From the NCBI RefSeq assembly GCF_900114015.1, contig NZ_FORN01000003.1, forward strand, positions 124,001-188,000: a stretch of 64,000 nt of DNA, written 5' to 3'. The notes beneath the pieces are model-generated. The model had not been told where the DNA came from, ran no database searches, and worked only from the letters and a program-made list of their open reading frames with translations. How positions within the stretch are numbered: the first letter of the stretch is position 1; each line of letters starts with the position of its first letter. This DNA is from Caulobacter sp. UNC279MFTsu5.1. Lineage in GTDB: Bacteria; Pseudomonadota; Alphaproteobacteria; Caulobacterales; Caulobacteraceae. Positions 39,969 to 48,331 of this stretch are shown here, piece by piece. The translations under genes and the position numbers were made by a program.

Positions 39969-41108
39969 TTGAATATCAAGTCGCAGACGTGCGCAGACGC
40001 GCGCGCGCTGATCGGCGCCGTATTGGTTGGGTCGGCCACGGGTCTGGCCCTCGGCGGCGTCTACCTCGCGGGGGGCATGGCCCAGGCCGCGCATCAGCAC
40101 GCCCGAGTCTCTCGCCTGGCCGACGGCGCCGAGGGGAATTTCTCCGACGCGGCGCTGTATCAGGCCGCGTCGCGGATGGACGCCGGAGCACTCGCCATCG
40201 CCCGCCGTCACGATCCCTACACCGTCGCCGGCGGCGCCCAGCGCGACCGGCAGTCGGCCCTGCTGGTCGAGCGTCTGGAACAGCGCCAGCAGTCCGACGC
40301 CCAGCGCCCGCCGCTGCTGCTGCGCGCCAGCTTCGGCGGCCCGTTCAACCCGGCCGCCGCGCCGTTCCGCCTGACCAATGCCCTGGAAAGCTCGCGTGAA
40401 CTCGAGTGCCTTTCCGAGGCGGTCTATTACGAGGCCCGCGGCGAGACCCCGAGCGGCCAGGCGGCCGTGGCCCAAGTGGTTCTAAACCGCGTGCGCCATC
40501 CTTCGTTCCCCAAATCGATTTGCGGCGTGGTGTTCCAGGGGGCCTACGCTCACAGCGGCTGCCAGTTCAGCTTCGCCTGCGACGGCTCGATGCGCCGCTC
40601 GCGCGAACCCGGCGCTTGGCGGCGGGCCCAGAAGGTCGCCGCCCGCGCGCTGTCGGGCGCGGTGATGACCGAGGTCGGGGCCGCCACCCATTTCCACACC
40701 ACCGGCGTCGCGCCGGGCTGGGGCCCGCGCCTGCTGCGCGTCGCCCAGGTGGGCATGCATGTGTTCTACCGCTTCGGCGGCCGCTCGGGGGCGCCGGACG
40801 CCTTCAGCCGCACGCCGCGCCCATCGACGGACGACGAACTGCCCGTCATCACCCTGGTCAGCCTGCCGGCCGCCTCGTCAGGCGGAACAACCGCCGACGG
40901 CAAGTCCGCCCCGATCCAGCTGGCCAGCGCCGTGGTGACGGCTTCGCCCGACAAGCCGGCCCTGGTCGCCGGCGGCATGGGCGGCCCGCTGGGTCCGGTG
41001 TCCGAGCCCGCCTCGGCCCCCGCCATGCACCCGGCCAAGACCTCGTCCCCGTCGGGCGACGCGGTCAAGGCTGCTGCAGGATCGGCCGCGAACGGAGCTG
41101 CTTCCTGA
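39969..41108 (+). CDS. SleB-type cell-wall hydrolase (Hydrolase_2 domain), copy 1
   Basis: About 379 aa from a TTG start (other starts upstream are possible). An N-terminal hydrophobic segment (ALIGAVLVGSATGLALGGVY) should export the protein. Residues about 145-265 form the SleB/CwlJ-like hydrolase domain: LECLSEAVYYEARGETPSGQ (catalytic Glu), AVAQVVLNRVRHPSFPKSIC-GVVFQ, GCQFSFACDG and ATHFHTTGVAPGW. It is expected to cleave peptidoglycan glycan strands. The Ser/Ala/Pro-rich tail has no domain. Its 3' end overlaps the convergent SDR gene by 44 bp. A paralogue lies at 56329. Confidence 0.85.
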   Translation: MNIKSQTCADARALIGAVLVGSATGLALGGVYLAGGMAQAAHQHARVSRLADGAEGNFSDAALYQAASRMDAGALAIARRHDPYTVAGGAQRDRQSALLVERLEQRQQSDAQRPPLLLRASFGGPFNPAAAPFRLTNALESSRELECLSEAVYYEARGETPSGQAAVAQVVLNRVRHPSFPKSICGVVFQGAYAHSGCQFSFACDGSMRRSREPGAWRRAQKVAARALSGAVMTEVGAATHFHTTGVAPGWGPRLLRVAQVGMHVFYRFGGRSGAPDAFSRTPRPSTDDELPVITLVSLPAASSGGTTADGKSAPIQLASAVVTASPDKPALVAGGMGGPLGPVSEPASAPAMHPAKTSSPSGDAVKAAAGSAANGAAS

Positions 41109-41889
41109 GCGCGCCCGGCATGTGGTTGCTGGCGAAGCGCATCTGCCGGGCCCGCTTACCGACGAAATAGTGCAGGTCCTTGCCGTGGACGGCGCGCCAG
41201 ATCACCTCGGCGGCGTCCTCCACGGGATAGACCGGCAGGCCGCCGCTCCGCAGGGTGTCGGCCATGTTCTGGTTGCTGCCCGGCGCCCCGGCGTTGAGGA
41301 TCGGCGTCTCGACGAACCACGGCATCACGCAGGCGACGCCGACGCCGTACGGCTTCCACTCGACGTCCAGCGCCTCCGACAGGCCCCGCACCGCGAACTT
41401 GGTGGCCGAATAGACCGCCAGGCTGGGCGAGCCGTACAGGCCCGCGCAGGACGAGATGTTGATCAGCCGCGAGCCCGGCGTGGCCTTCAGCCAGGGCAGG
41501 GCGGCGCGCGCCCCGCTGATCACGCCCTTGATGTTGATGTCCAGCTGCAGGTCGACGTCGACGTCCTCGTGGCTGTCGAACGGCCCGAACCGGGCCACCC
41601 CGGCGTTGTTGAGCAGCACGTTCAGCCGGCCGTCGGTCAGCTGGGCGAAGTCGGCCAGGGCCGCGGTCCAGGCCGCGCGGTCGCGCACGTCCAGCCGGAA
41701 GGTCGCGCCGTTGTCGGGGCCGATGGCGGCGAGGGCGGCGTTCAGGCCCGTGGTGTCGATGTCGGACAGGCCGACGAACCAGCCCTCGGCGGCGAAGCGC
41801 CTGGCGCTGGCCAGGCCGATGCCGCTGGCGGCCCCGGTGACGAAGACGGCCTTGCGGCCCCCTGCCTTCGCCTTGGCGTCGGTGGTCAT
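41065..41889 (-). CDS. SDR-family oxidoreductase
   Basis: A 274-aa short-chain dehydrogenase. Classical marks are FVTGAASGIGLASARRFA, SDIDT (suggesting NAD preference), LLNNAGVARFG, and SSCAGLYGSPSLAVYSATKF with catalytic Ser, Tyr and Lys. The C-terminal region extends past the core with KRARQMRFASNHMPGALRKQ. The substrate is unknown. The last 44 bp overlap the end of the convergent hydrolase gene. Confidence 0.88.
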   Translation of the reverse strand: MTTDAKAKAGGRKAVFVTGAASGIGLASARRFAAEGWFVGLSDIDTTGLNAALAAIGPDNGATFRLDVRDRAAWTAALADFAQLTDGRLNVLLNNAGVARFGPFDSHEDVDVDLQLDINIKGVISGARAALPWLKATPGSRLINISSCAGLYGSPSLAVYSATKFAVRGLSEALDVEWKPYGVGVACVMPWFVETPILNAGAPGSNQNMADTLRSGGLPVYPVEDAAEVIWRAVHGKDLHYFVGKRARQMRFASNHMPGALRKQLRSRPILQQP

Positions 41890-41967
41890 GACGTCCCTCC
41901 CGTTCTTGTTTGTTATCGGTGATCAGACGCCGGGGAGGGCGGCGGGGTCAAGCGTGTGGGCGCGGAA

Positions 41968-42067
41968 CCCCCTCCGGCCCTTCGGGCCGCCTCCCCCAGA
42001 GGGGAGAAGCTGGCTCCGCGCGGATGCTTCCCCTCTGGGGGAGCTGTCGCGAAGCGACTGAGGGGGC
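41968..42067. repeat. Palindromic intergenic repeat, family B
   Basis: CCCCCTCCGGCCCTTCGGGC ... TCGCGAAGCGACTGAGGGGG, with an inner CCCCCAGAGGGGAAG / CTTCCCCTCTGGGGG pair. It lies between the SDR and YegP-like genes. Confidence 0.75.
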
Positions 42068-42087
42068 CGCGCCTGCGCGGACGGGCC

Positions 42088-42267
42088 TTAGTCCGTCTGG
42101 TCGTCGATCTCGGCGTCCGGGCCGTTCTTCTTGATCGACTCGATGGCGTTCTTGGCCGAGGCCTTCGAGGCGTAGCCCTCGGTCCAGAAGATGGTCTCGC
42201 TGTTGTAGACGAAATAGGCGACGAACTCGCCCGCCTTGTTCTTCTTGATCTGGAACTTGTGAGCCAT
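42088..42267 (-). CDS. DUF1508/YegP-family small protein
   Basis: A 59-aa protein: MAHKFQIKKNKAGEFVAYFV then YNSETIFWTEGYASKASAKN, ending in an acidic tail. The pattern F.I.K...GEF...... N...I..SEGY.SK..A...I.S.KKN is the DUF1508 (YegP) module, here as a single copy. The family is small and of unclear function, often stress-associated. The ATG follows AAGGGAGCG on the minus strand. Confidence 0.85.
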   Translation of the reverse strand: MAHKFQIKKNKAGEFVAYFVYNSETIFWTEGYASKASAKNAIESIKKNGPDAEIDDQTD

Positions 42268-42407
42268 GGTCGCTCCCTTGGAACTTTTGCTGTGTCGACG
42301 AGCCGACCCGGCAACCTCGCCCCAGCGGCGATGAGCGTCAATCGGTCAAGACTTCCTCCGGTTGCGGGAAGGCATAACTTTTACAAACCTTCACGGATGA
42401 GCGGCCC

Positions 42408-42992
42408 ATGACCCCCGACCAACGCCTCGACCAGCTGTCACGCGACCTGCTGGCCACGCCCTACGTCCAGCTGACGGAGGTCAAGCGGAGCGTCATCGAC
42501 CTGATCGCCGCCGAGGCCCCCACCGGCCTGAACAAGGCGCTGGTCGCCGACGACCGGACCTATTGGGACCGGCTGGCCGACACGGTGGCGGCGATCGGCG
42601 GCTCGTGGGCCTTCATCGGCGGCTTTTCCCTGTGCCTGGCCCTGTGGATCGCCCTGAACCTGGGCCTCAGGCCGCTGCACCTGGCCTTCGACCCCTATCC
42701 GTTCATCTTCCTCAACCTGATCCTGTCGACCGTGGCCGCGATCCAGGCCCCGGTGATCATGATGAGCCAGAACCGCCAGGCCACGAAAGACCGGCTGAAC
42801 GCCGAGCACGACTATGTCGTCAACCTGCGCGCCGAGCTGGAGATCATGCGTCTGCACGACAAGCTGGACGCCCTGCGTGAGCAGGAGATGGTCGAGCTCC
42901 TGCGCTGCAACACCGAGACGCTGGAGATCCTCAAGACCCAGGTGGCGCGAATGGCGGCGGAGCGGGGCGGCGTGACGACCCCTCTCCCATAG
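42408..42992 (+). CDS. DUF1003 membrane protein
   Basis: A 194-aa protein. After a soluble N terminus, the DUF1003 core shows DRLADTVAAIGGSWAFIGGF, a second helix FIFLNLILSTVAAIQAPVIM, then MSQNRQATKDRLNAEHDYVV and a coiled C terminus (NLRAELEIMRLHDKLDALRE). The two helices plus the conserved SQNRQ..KDR..AE.DY are diagnostic for the family. Function is unknown. Its 3' end overlaps the convergent AraC-type gene by 62 bp. Confidence 0.88.
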   Translation: MTPDQRLDQLSRDLLATPYVQLTEVKRSVIDLIAAEAPTGLNKALVADDRTYWDRLADTVAAIGGSWAFIGGFSLCLALWIALNLGLRPLHLAFDPYPFIFLNLILSTVAAIQAPVIMMSQNRQATKDRLNAEHDYVVNLRAELEIMRLHDKLDALREQEMVELLRCNTETLEILKTQVARMAAERGGVTTPLP

Positions 42993-43944
42993 GGGTTTGG
43001 GAGAGGGCGAATTTGGCGTTCCGCCGCAGCGCCTGGGGCGGCTGGCCGAACGTCCGCAGGAAAGCGCGGCGCATGCGTTCCGGGTCGCCGAAGCCGGTCT
43101 CCAGGGCCACGTCCTCGACCTGCAGGGGCTGGCTGTCGAGCAGGGCGCGGGCGGCCTCGACGCGCAGGCGCTCGATCGCCTTGGCGGGGGTGCTCCCGGT
43201 CTCGGCGGCGAACAGTCGGGCGAAGTTGCGCGGGCTCATCGCCGCCCGCTCGGCCAACTGGTCCACGGTCAAGGGCAGGGCCAGGTTCTCGCGCGCCCAG
43301 GCCAGCAGGGCGTCGAACCGCCCGCCCTGCATCTCCAGCAGGGCCGAGAACTGCGACTGGCCCCCCGGGCGCCGGTGATAGACCACCAACTGCTGGGCGG
43401 TGCGGCGGGCGACGTCCTCGCCCAGGTCCGCGCCGATCATCGCCAGGGCCATGTCGATGCCGGCGGTGATGCCGGCCGAGCTCCACAGCGAACCGTCCTG
43501 GACGAAGATCCGGTCGGGCTCCAGCCGAACGGCCGGATAGCGGCGCTGGAAGTCCCGCGACCGCTGCCAGTGCGTCGTGGCCCGACGGCCGTCCAGCAGG
43601 CCGGCGGCGGCCAGCACATAGGTTCCCGAACAGACGCTGGCCGTGCGGCGGGCGGTGCGGAACGCGGCGCGGGCGAAGGCCAGGGTCGCCTCGCAGATCG
43701 CCGGGGTGCGCGTGCCCTCGCCGCCGGAGACGATCAGGGTGTCCAGCGGCGGGGCCGCGTCGAACGCCTGGGCGGTCATGGCCACGCCCGAGGAGCTGGC
43801 CACCGCGCCGGCCTCGCGGGCCAGGACATGCAGGCGATAGGCGCCGGGCACGAACCGGCCGGCGATCTCGAACGCCGCGATCGGCCCGGCCGCGTCCAGC
43901 AGCTGGAAGTCCGGGAAGATCAGGAAGCCGATGTCGCGGGTCAT
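42931..43944 (-). CDS. GlxA-family transcriptional regulator (DJ-1/PfpI + AraC HTH)
   Basis: A 337-aa regulator. An N-terminal DJ-1/PfpI-like domain (about 1-185) has FLIFPDFQLLDAAGPIAAFE, DTLIVSGGEGTR and ASVCSGTYVLAAAGLLDGRR-ATTHW with the nucleophile-elbow Cys. The C-terminal AraC domain has LTVDQLAERAAMSPRNFARL-FAAETGSTPAKAIERLR and VEDVALETGFGDPERMRRAF. It is divergent from a stand-alone DJ-1/PfpI gene 98 bp away, the likely target. The C-terminal tail runs over the end of the DUF1003 gene. Confidence 0.9.
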   Translation of the reverse strand: MTRDIGFLIFPDFQLLDAAGPIAAFEIAGRFVPGAYRLHVLAREAGAVASSSGVAMTAQAFDAAPPLDTLIVSGGEGTRTPAICEATLAFARAAFRTARRTASVCSGTYVLAAAGLLDGRRATTHWQRSRDFQRRYPAVRLEPDRIFVQDGSLWSSAGITAGIDMALAMIGADLGEDVARRTAQQLVVYHRRPGGQSQFSALLEMQGGRFDALLAWARENLALPLTVDQLAERAAMSPRNFARLFAAETGSTPAKAIERLRVEAARALLDSQPLQVEDVALETGFGDPERMRRAFLRTFGQPPQALRRNAKFALSQTPMGEGSSRRPAPPPFAPPGS

Positions 43945-44042
43945 GCGCTCCGGGGCCCTTCTTTGGCGGATTTCGAGGGAACTATGTCATTTCAGTCAGA
44001 CGCTAGGCGCGCGATGCTGCGGCGTCAACAGGAGGCCCGCCC

Positions 44043-44738
44043 ATGCCCAAACCCCCGCCGTTCCACATCGTGTTCGCCCTGTTCCCCGATGTCACCCACC
44101 TGGACTTCACCGGCCCGCACCAGATCCTCAGCCGCCTGCCCGGCGCCCGGGTGGTGATCGCCAGCGAGGCGGGCGGCGAGATCGAGGCCGAGGGCCTGGT
44201 GTTCGCCCGGGTGGCGCGGCTGGCCGACCTCGAGCGCTGCGACCTGCTGTGCGTGCCCGGCGGCTTCGGCGTGACCCAGGCGATGGCCGACGAGGCCTTC
44301 CTGGCCCAGCTCCGGCGGCTGGCGGCCGGGGCGCGCTACGTGACCTCGGTCTGCACCGGCTCGCTGCTGCTGGGCGCGGCCGGCCTGCTGAAGGGCCGGC
44401 GGGCGGCCTGCCACTGGGCCTGGCGCGACCAACTGGCCCTGTTCGGCGCGACGCCCGACCCGGCCCGGGTGGCGCGCGACGGCCATGTCTTCACCGGCGG
44501 CGGGGTGACGGCGGGCATCGACTTCGCCCTGACCGTCGTGGCCGAGATCGCCGGCGACGAGACGGCCCAGGCCATCCAGCTGGCGGTGGAGTACGCCCCC
44601 GACCCGCCGTTCCACGCCGGCCGTCCCGAGACCGCCCCGCCCGCCGTGCTGGAGCGGATCCAGGCGGTCTACGGCCGCGGCATGGACGAACGCCGGGCGG
44701 CGGCGCGCAAGGCGGGGGAAGCGCTGCTGGCCCTCTGA
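44043..44738 (+). CDS. DJ-1/PfpI-family protein (isonitrile hydratase-like)
   Basis: A 231-aa protein with the InhA-like pattern HIVFALFPDVTHLDFTGPHQ, LCVPGGFGVTQAMAD, the nucleophile Cys in VTSVCTGSLLLGAAGLLKGR, and TACHW-like RAACHWAWRD. It continues with FTGGGVTAGIDFAL. Relatives hydrate isonitriles to N-formamides, but the substrate here is unproven. GGAGGC precedes the ATG. It is probably controlled by the divergent GlxA-type regulator. Confidence 0.85.
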   Translation: MPKPPPFHIVFALFPDVTHLDFTGPHQILSRLPGARVVIASEAGGEIEAEGLVFARVARLADLERCDLLCVPGGFGVTQAMADEAFLAQLRRLAAGARYVTSVCTGSLLLGAAGLLKGRRAACHWAWRDQLALFGATPDPARVARDGHVFTGGGVTAGIDFALTVVAEIAGDETAQAIQLAVEYAPDPPFHAGRPETAPPAVLERIQAVYGRGMDERRAAARKAGEALLAL

Positions 44739-44741
44739 TTT

Positions 44742-44868
44742 CCGCTCATCCCGGCGAACGCCGGGACCCAGATGGACTGGCCTTGGGACTGACGCCAGGA
44801 GCGCCGAGCCCTTCCAATCCTCCACGCCGCTCGAGGATCTGGGTCCCGGCGTTCGCCGGGATGAGCGG
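44742..44868. repeat. Palindromic intergenic repeat, family A
   Basis: CCGCTCATCCCGGCGAACGC ... GCGTTCGCCGGGATGAGCGG, 127 bp, the same length and ends as the copy at 18608-18734. It begins 4 bp after a stop codon. Confidence 0.8.
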
Positions 44869-44943
44869 AGGCTGGAGAGCCGCCCCGACTTGATCCCGAC
44901 GCAAACCTGCCCCAAAACGTTCTGGGTGCTGGAGAAATCGCGC

Positions 44944-45390
44944 ATGCGTCGGATCAAGTCGCTTCTCGTCGTGCTGACCGCGGTCGCCGGGCTGGCGGCC
45001 GTTTCGCCGGCCGTGGCCCAGGACGGCTTTACCTACGGCGTCTGGCGCAATCCCAAGAACAGCGTCCATGTCGAGATCAAGCCCTGCGGCGGCGGGCGCG
45101 CCTGCGGCTTCGTGGTCTGGGCCAATGACGAGGCCAAGGCCGACGCCAAAAAGGGCGGCACGCCCGACCTGGTCGGCCTGCAGCTGCTGCGCGATTTCAA
45201 CCTGCAAAAGAACGGCAGCTGGAAGGGCAAGGTGTTCGTGCCCGACCTCAACATGACTTTCAACGGCACGGCCGACTTCCCCGACGCCACCACCATGAAG
45301 GCCAAAGGCTGCCTGATCGGCGGCTTCCTGTGCAAGTCGCAGACCTGGCGCCGGGTGGACGTGGCGGCGGGCGCCTCGCCGTCGAGCTGA
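44944..45390 (+). CDS. DUF2147 secreted protein
   Basis: A 148-aa periplasmic protein. The signal peptide is MRRIKSLLVVLTAVAGLAAV up to about residue 25 (AVAQ). The DUF2147 domain shows GVWRNPKNSVHVEIKPCGGG, ACGFVVWAND, GLQLLRDFNLQKNGSWKGKV and KAKGCLIGGFLCKSQTWRRV. CTGGAGAAA lies before the ATG, which rules out the longer upstream frame. Function of the family is not established; structures resemble lipocalin-like beta-barrels. Confidence 0.85.
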   Translation: MRRIKSLLVVLTAVAGLAAVSPAVAQDGFTYGVWRNPKNSVHVEIKPCGGGRACGFVVWANDEAKADAKKGGTPDLVGLQLLRDFNLQKNGSWKGKVFVPDLNMTFNGTADFPDATTMKAKGCLIGGFLCKSQTWRRVDVAAGASPSS

Positions 45391-45410
45391 GGTTCAGGCG
45401 GCCCAACGGC

Positions 45411-45512
45411 TGTCGTCCCGGACAAGCGAAGCGCAGATCCGGGACCGCCGCAAACTCTGAGTTCACGCCCCGGTCCCGGATCTTCGCGCTGCGCGCTTCG
45501 TCCGGGATGACA
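45411..45512. repeat. Palindromic intergenic repeat, family C
   Basis: TGTCGTCCCGGACAAGCGAA ... TTCGTCCGGGATGACA, with inner GATCCGGGACC / GGTCCCGGATC arms. It lies between the convergent DUF2147 and dioxygenase genes. Confidence 0.75.
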
Positions 45513-45580
45513 ACGGATTTGGTTCAGAGCCGACTAGGCCGGAACCAACACCGGATGATGCCGGTGCATCCCCTTGGCCC

Positions 45581-46354
45581 TCACCCCACCCGCACGCTGG
45601 TCATCGAGATCGCCGCGAAGACGTCGTCGGTGAAGAACGACACCGGCTCGCCCGGCGTCTGGGCGCCCAGCACGTAGAGCAGCGGCAGGTAGTGCTCGGC
45701 GCTGTTGATCGCCGCCTCGGCGTCGGGGCCCAGGCCGCGCCAGTCGATCAGCGGCGCGTGGTCGCCGGCCGCGATCAGGGCCTTGGCCGTCTCGTTGAAG
45801 CGCGGAGCCCAGTCGGGAGTCTCGCCGGTGCGGAAGTTCACGGCCCGCAGGTTGTGGACGATGTCGCCGCTGCCGATGATCAGCACGCCCTCGTCGCGCA
45901 GGGCGGCCAGGCGGCGGCCCGCCTCGTAGTGCCAGCGATCGGGGCGGCCGCGGTCCAGGCTCAGCTGCACCACCGGCACGTCAGCGTCCGGATACATCGG
46001 CCGCAGCACGCCCCAGGCCCCGTGGTCCAGCCCTCGGGTCGGATGCTGCACGACGGGATCGGGCGACAGCAGCTCGGCCACGCGCCGGGCCAGGGCCGGG
46101 TCGCCGGGCGCGTCGTAGCGCACGTCGAACAGCGCCTGGGGGAAGCCGCCGAAATCGTGGATGGTCTCGGGACGCGCCGAAGCGCTGACCGCGCTGGCCC
46201 CGCGCGTCTCCCAGTGGGCGCTGACCATCAGCACCGCCTTGGGGCGCGGCAGCTCGGCCCCCAGGGCCGCCCAAGCGCGGCTCCAGGCGTTGTCCTCGAT
46301 GGCGTTCATCGGCGAGCCGTGGCCGAGGAACAGGACGGGCAGGCGGGCGGTCAT
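45581..46354 (-). CDS. LigB-type extradiol dioxygenase (4,5-DOPA dioxygenase-like, YgiD family)
   Basis: A 257-aa class III extradiol dioxygenase-like enzyme. The metal-ligand His residues are in LFLGHGSPMNAIED, SAHWETRG and TIHDFGGFPQALF, with GLDHGAWGVLRPMYP and IGSGDIVHNLRAVN further on. The YgiD/DODA family opens the ring of L-DOPA or other catechols. The natural substrate here is unknown. It is transcribed alone. Confidence 0.88.
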   Translation of the reverse strand: MTARLPVLFLGHGSPMNAIEDNAWSRAWAALGAELPRPKAVLMVSAHWETRGASAVSASARPETIHDFGGFPQALFDVRYDAPGDPALARRVAELLSPDPVVQHPTRGLDHGAWGVLRPMYPDADVPVVQLSLDRGRPDRWHYEAGRRLAALRDEGVLIIGSGDIVHNLRAVNFRTGETPDWAPRFNETAKALIAAGDHAPLIDWRGLGPDAEAAINSAEHYLPLLYVLGAQTPGEPVSFFTDDVFAAISMTSVRVG

Positions 46355-46665
46355 GGGGCGGGGTCCGATTAGATACTGATGGAGTTACAGATGGGGTGTG
46401 GGGAAATGTTCTTCAACGGTGAAGCGTCGGTTCGTGTCCCCAAAGCCTGTCATCCCGGACGTAGCGAAGCGGAGATCTGGGACCGCCAGAAGCGCCGCGT
46501 TCAGGCGTCGGTCCCGGATCGGCGCGCTGCGCGCTTGTCCGGGATGACAGCGGAAAGGACAGGGCGGCCATTTGGCCACAGCCGGCCGGCCGCGTCGCGA
46601 CGTCGCGGATTCACGCGCCAAGCGTGCTTTCGCGGGGGGCGCGGCTTTGTTAAGCCACGGACGCT
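46355..46665. repeat. 311-bp gap with a family C palindromic repeat (46449-46549)
   Basis: The repeat runs TGTCATCCCGGACGTAGCG ... GCGCTTGTCCGGGATGACA. The rest of the gap must hold the dioxygenase promoter (left) and that of the acyltransferase gene (right). Nothing else is recognised. Confidence 0.6.
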
Positions 46666-47823
46666 GTGAACGTACCCGTCCTTTCCCCCGTGACGCCCGA
46701 CGAGGCGACGCCCGCCCCCGTCGACCAGCGCCTGATCCGGATCGCCACGCGCGGCGGCGCGCTGGATCTGCTGCGGCTGCTCGCCTCGCTGCTGATCGTC
46801 GTCTACCATTTCGGGGCGGAGGGTCCGATGCGCATCGAGCGCTTCGGCCAGGTGTTCTCGCGCGGCTTCCTGGCGACCGACTTCTTCCTGATGCTGTCGG
46901 GCTACGTGCTGGGCCGGGCCTATGGCGCCTCGACCCTGACCGGGCGGATCAGCCACGGCCGCTTCTGGGTGCGCCGGGTGGGACGGGTCTGGCCGGGACA
47001 CCTGATCGTGCTGGCGATGATGGCCGCCCTGGTGCTGGCGCTGAACGCCTTGGGCACCGACGCCCACAAGCCCTCGCGCTTCGCCTGGGACCAGCTGCCG
47101 GTCCAGGCCCTGCTGGTCCACGCCTGGGGCTTCAACAGCGACGGCTGGAACCTGCCCAGCTGGTCGCTGTCGGCCCTGATCGTCTGCTATGCGGTGTTCC
47201 CCTGGCTGTGGCGGGCCGTCGACAAGGTGCGCCGTCCCTGGATCCTGCCGATGATCGGGGTGCTGGCCTTCGCGGCCTGCGAGGTGCTGGCCCGGACGGT
47301 GTTCGACCACGCCCTGTCGGACCTGCAGTTCCGCTTCGGCGTCGTGCGGGCCCTGCCGCTGTTCATCCTGGGCGTCTGCCTGGCGCGGGCGGTCGAGATG
47401 AACTGGCCGTCGGAGCGGGCCGCCAAGGCCCTGCTGGTCGTCGGCTGCGTCGTGCTGTTCGCCATGCAGCCGCTGGACCGCTATGCCCTGCCCGACGAGC
47501 TGATCTTCGACGCGCCCTGCCTGGCCGCCATCGCCGCCATCGTGCTGGGCGCGGGCCGGCTGCCGGTCCGCCATCCCCAGGCCTGGATCGAGGAGGGGGC
47601 CAAGCTGTCGTTCGCCCTGTTCATCACCCACATCTTCGTGGGGGTGATCTATTGGAGCGCGGTGCACAAGCTGATCGAGACCGTGCCGATCGGCATCGGC
47701 TGGCAATGGCTGATGTGGCTGGCCTCGTTCCCGATCGCCATGGGCGCGGCCTACCTGTTCCACACCTATGTCGACCAGCCGCTGCAGGACCGCCTGGCGC
47801 CGTGGCTGCGGGGCAAGCGGTAG
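46666..47823 (+). CDS. Acyltransferase-3 family membrane protein
   Basis: A 385-aa integral membrane acyltransferase from a GTG start. The family pattern is GGALDLLRLLASLLIVVYHF (catalytic His), FLATDFFLMLSGYVLGRAYG, RFWVRRVGRVWPGHL and GWNLPSWSLSALIVCYAVFP. About ten transmembrane helices fill the rest. Members O-acylate surface polysaccharides or lipids; with no polysaccharide genes adjacent, the acceptor is unknown. Confidence 0.88.
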   Translation: MNVPVLSPVTPDEATPAPVDQRLIRIATRGGALDLLRLLASLLIVVYHFGAEGPMRIERFGQVFSRGFLATDFFLMLSGYVLGRAYGASTLTGRISHGRFWVRRVGRVWPGHLIVLAMMAALVLALNALGTDAHKPSRFAWDQLPVQALLVHAWGFNSDGWNLPSWSLSALIVCYAVFPWLWRAVDKVRRPWILPMIGVLAFAACEVLARTVFDHALSDLQFRFGVVRALPLFILGVCLARAVEMNWPSERAAKALLVVGCVVLFAMQPLDRYALPDELIFDAPCLAAIAAIVLGAGRLPVRHPQAWIEEGAKLSFALFITHIFVGVIYWSAVHKLIETVPIGIGWQWLMWLASFPIAMGAAYLFHTYVDQPLQDRLAPWLRGKR

Positions 47824-47857
47824 CCCCACCGTCGTCATCCCGGAAAGCGCGCGGGCC

Positions 47858-48331
47858 TCAGCCCTGCGCCTTGCCCTCGCCGCGCTGCTTTTCCAGCACG
47901 CTGGCCAGGCCCTGCAGGATGGGGGCCTGGAGGGCGGGGTTGTCGGGCGCGCGGTGCAGCAGCTTGATCGAGGCGACGTGCACCTTGACACCGGCCAGGG
48001 CCGAGGGGCTCAGGCCGTCGGCCTCGTCCAGCAGGTCGCACAGCGAGCGGGCGGCGACCTGGACGGCCGTGCTGCGCTCGGCGCCGCTGAGGCTGACGAT
48101 GTCGCCGGACCGGGCGTACAGCGCCTCGATCAGGGCGGCGTCGTCCAGGCCCGAGGCCAGCAGGGCGTCCAGCGCGGCGATGTAGGCGTCGATGCCGGTC
48201 AGCGACGGTTCGCGCAGGGTCTCCAGCGTTGCGTCGGCGCGCTTGAGGGCCTCGGCCACGTACATGCCGCCCTTCTGGGTCATCAACTGACCCAGGCGCG
48301 GCTTCATGCGGCTTTTCTTGACCTCGCTCAT
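47858..48331 (-). CDS. Uncharacterised helical protein, partner of a pseudo-receiver
   Basis: A 157-aa protein not recognised by me. It starts MSEVKKSRMKPRLGQLMTQK and is predicted mostly alpha-helical (YVAEALKRADATLETLREP, IDAYIAALDALLASGLDD, VQVAARSLCDLLDEADGL). There is no membrane segment. Its ATG overlaps the stop of the receiver gene (ATGA), so the two proteins are made together and probably interact. A chemotaxis or cell-cycle link is a guess based only on its partner. Confidence 0.75.
   Translation of the reverse strand: MSEVKKSRMKPRLGQLMTQKGGMYVAEALKRADATLETLREPSLTGIDAYIAALDALLASGLDDAALIEALYARSGDIVSLSGAERSTAVQVAARSLCDLLDEADGLSPSALAGVKVHVASIKLLHRAPDNPALQAPILQGLASVLEKQRGEGKAQG

Noticed and set aside
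42931-42992. Frameshift or misannotated end at the DUF1003/GlxA-type overlap
   Set aside because: Both reading frames remain open and plausible to their stops, so a true 3' overlap is simpler than a sequencing error.
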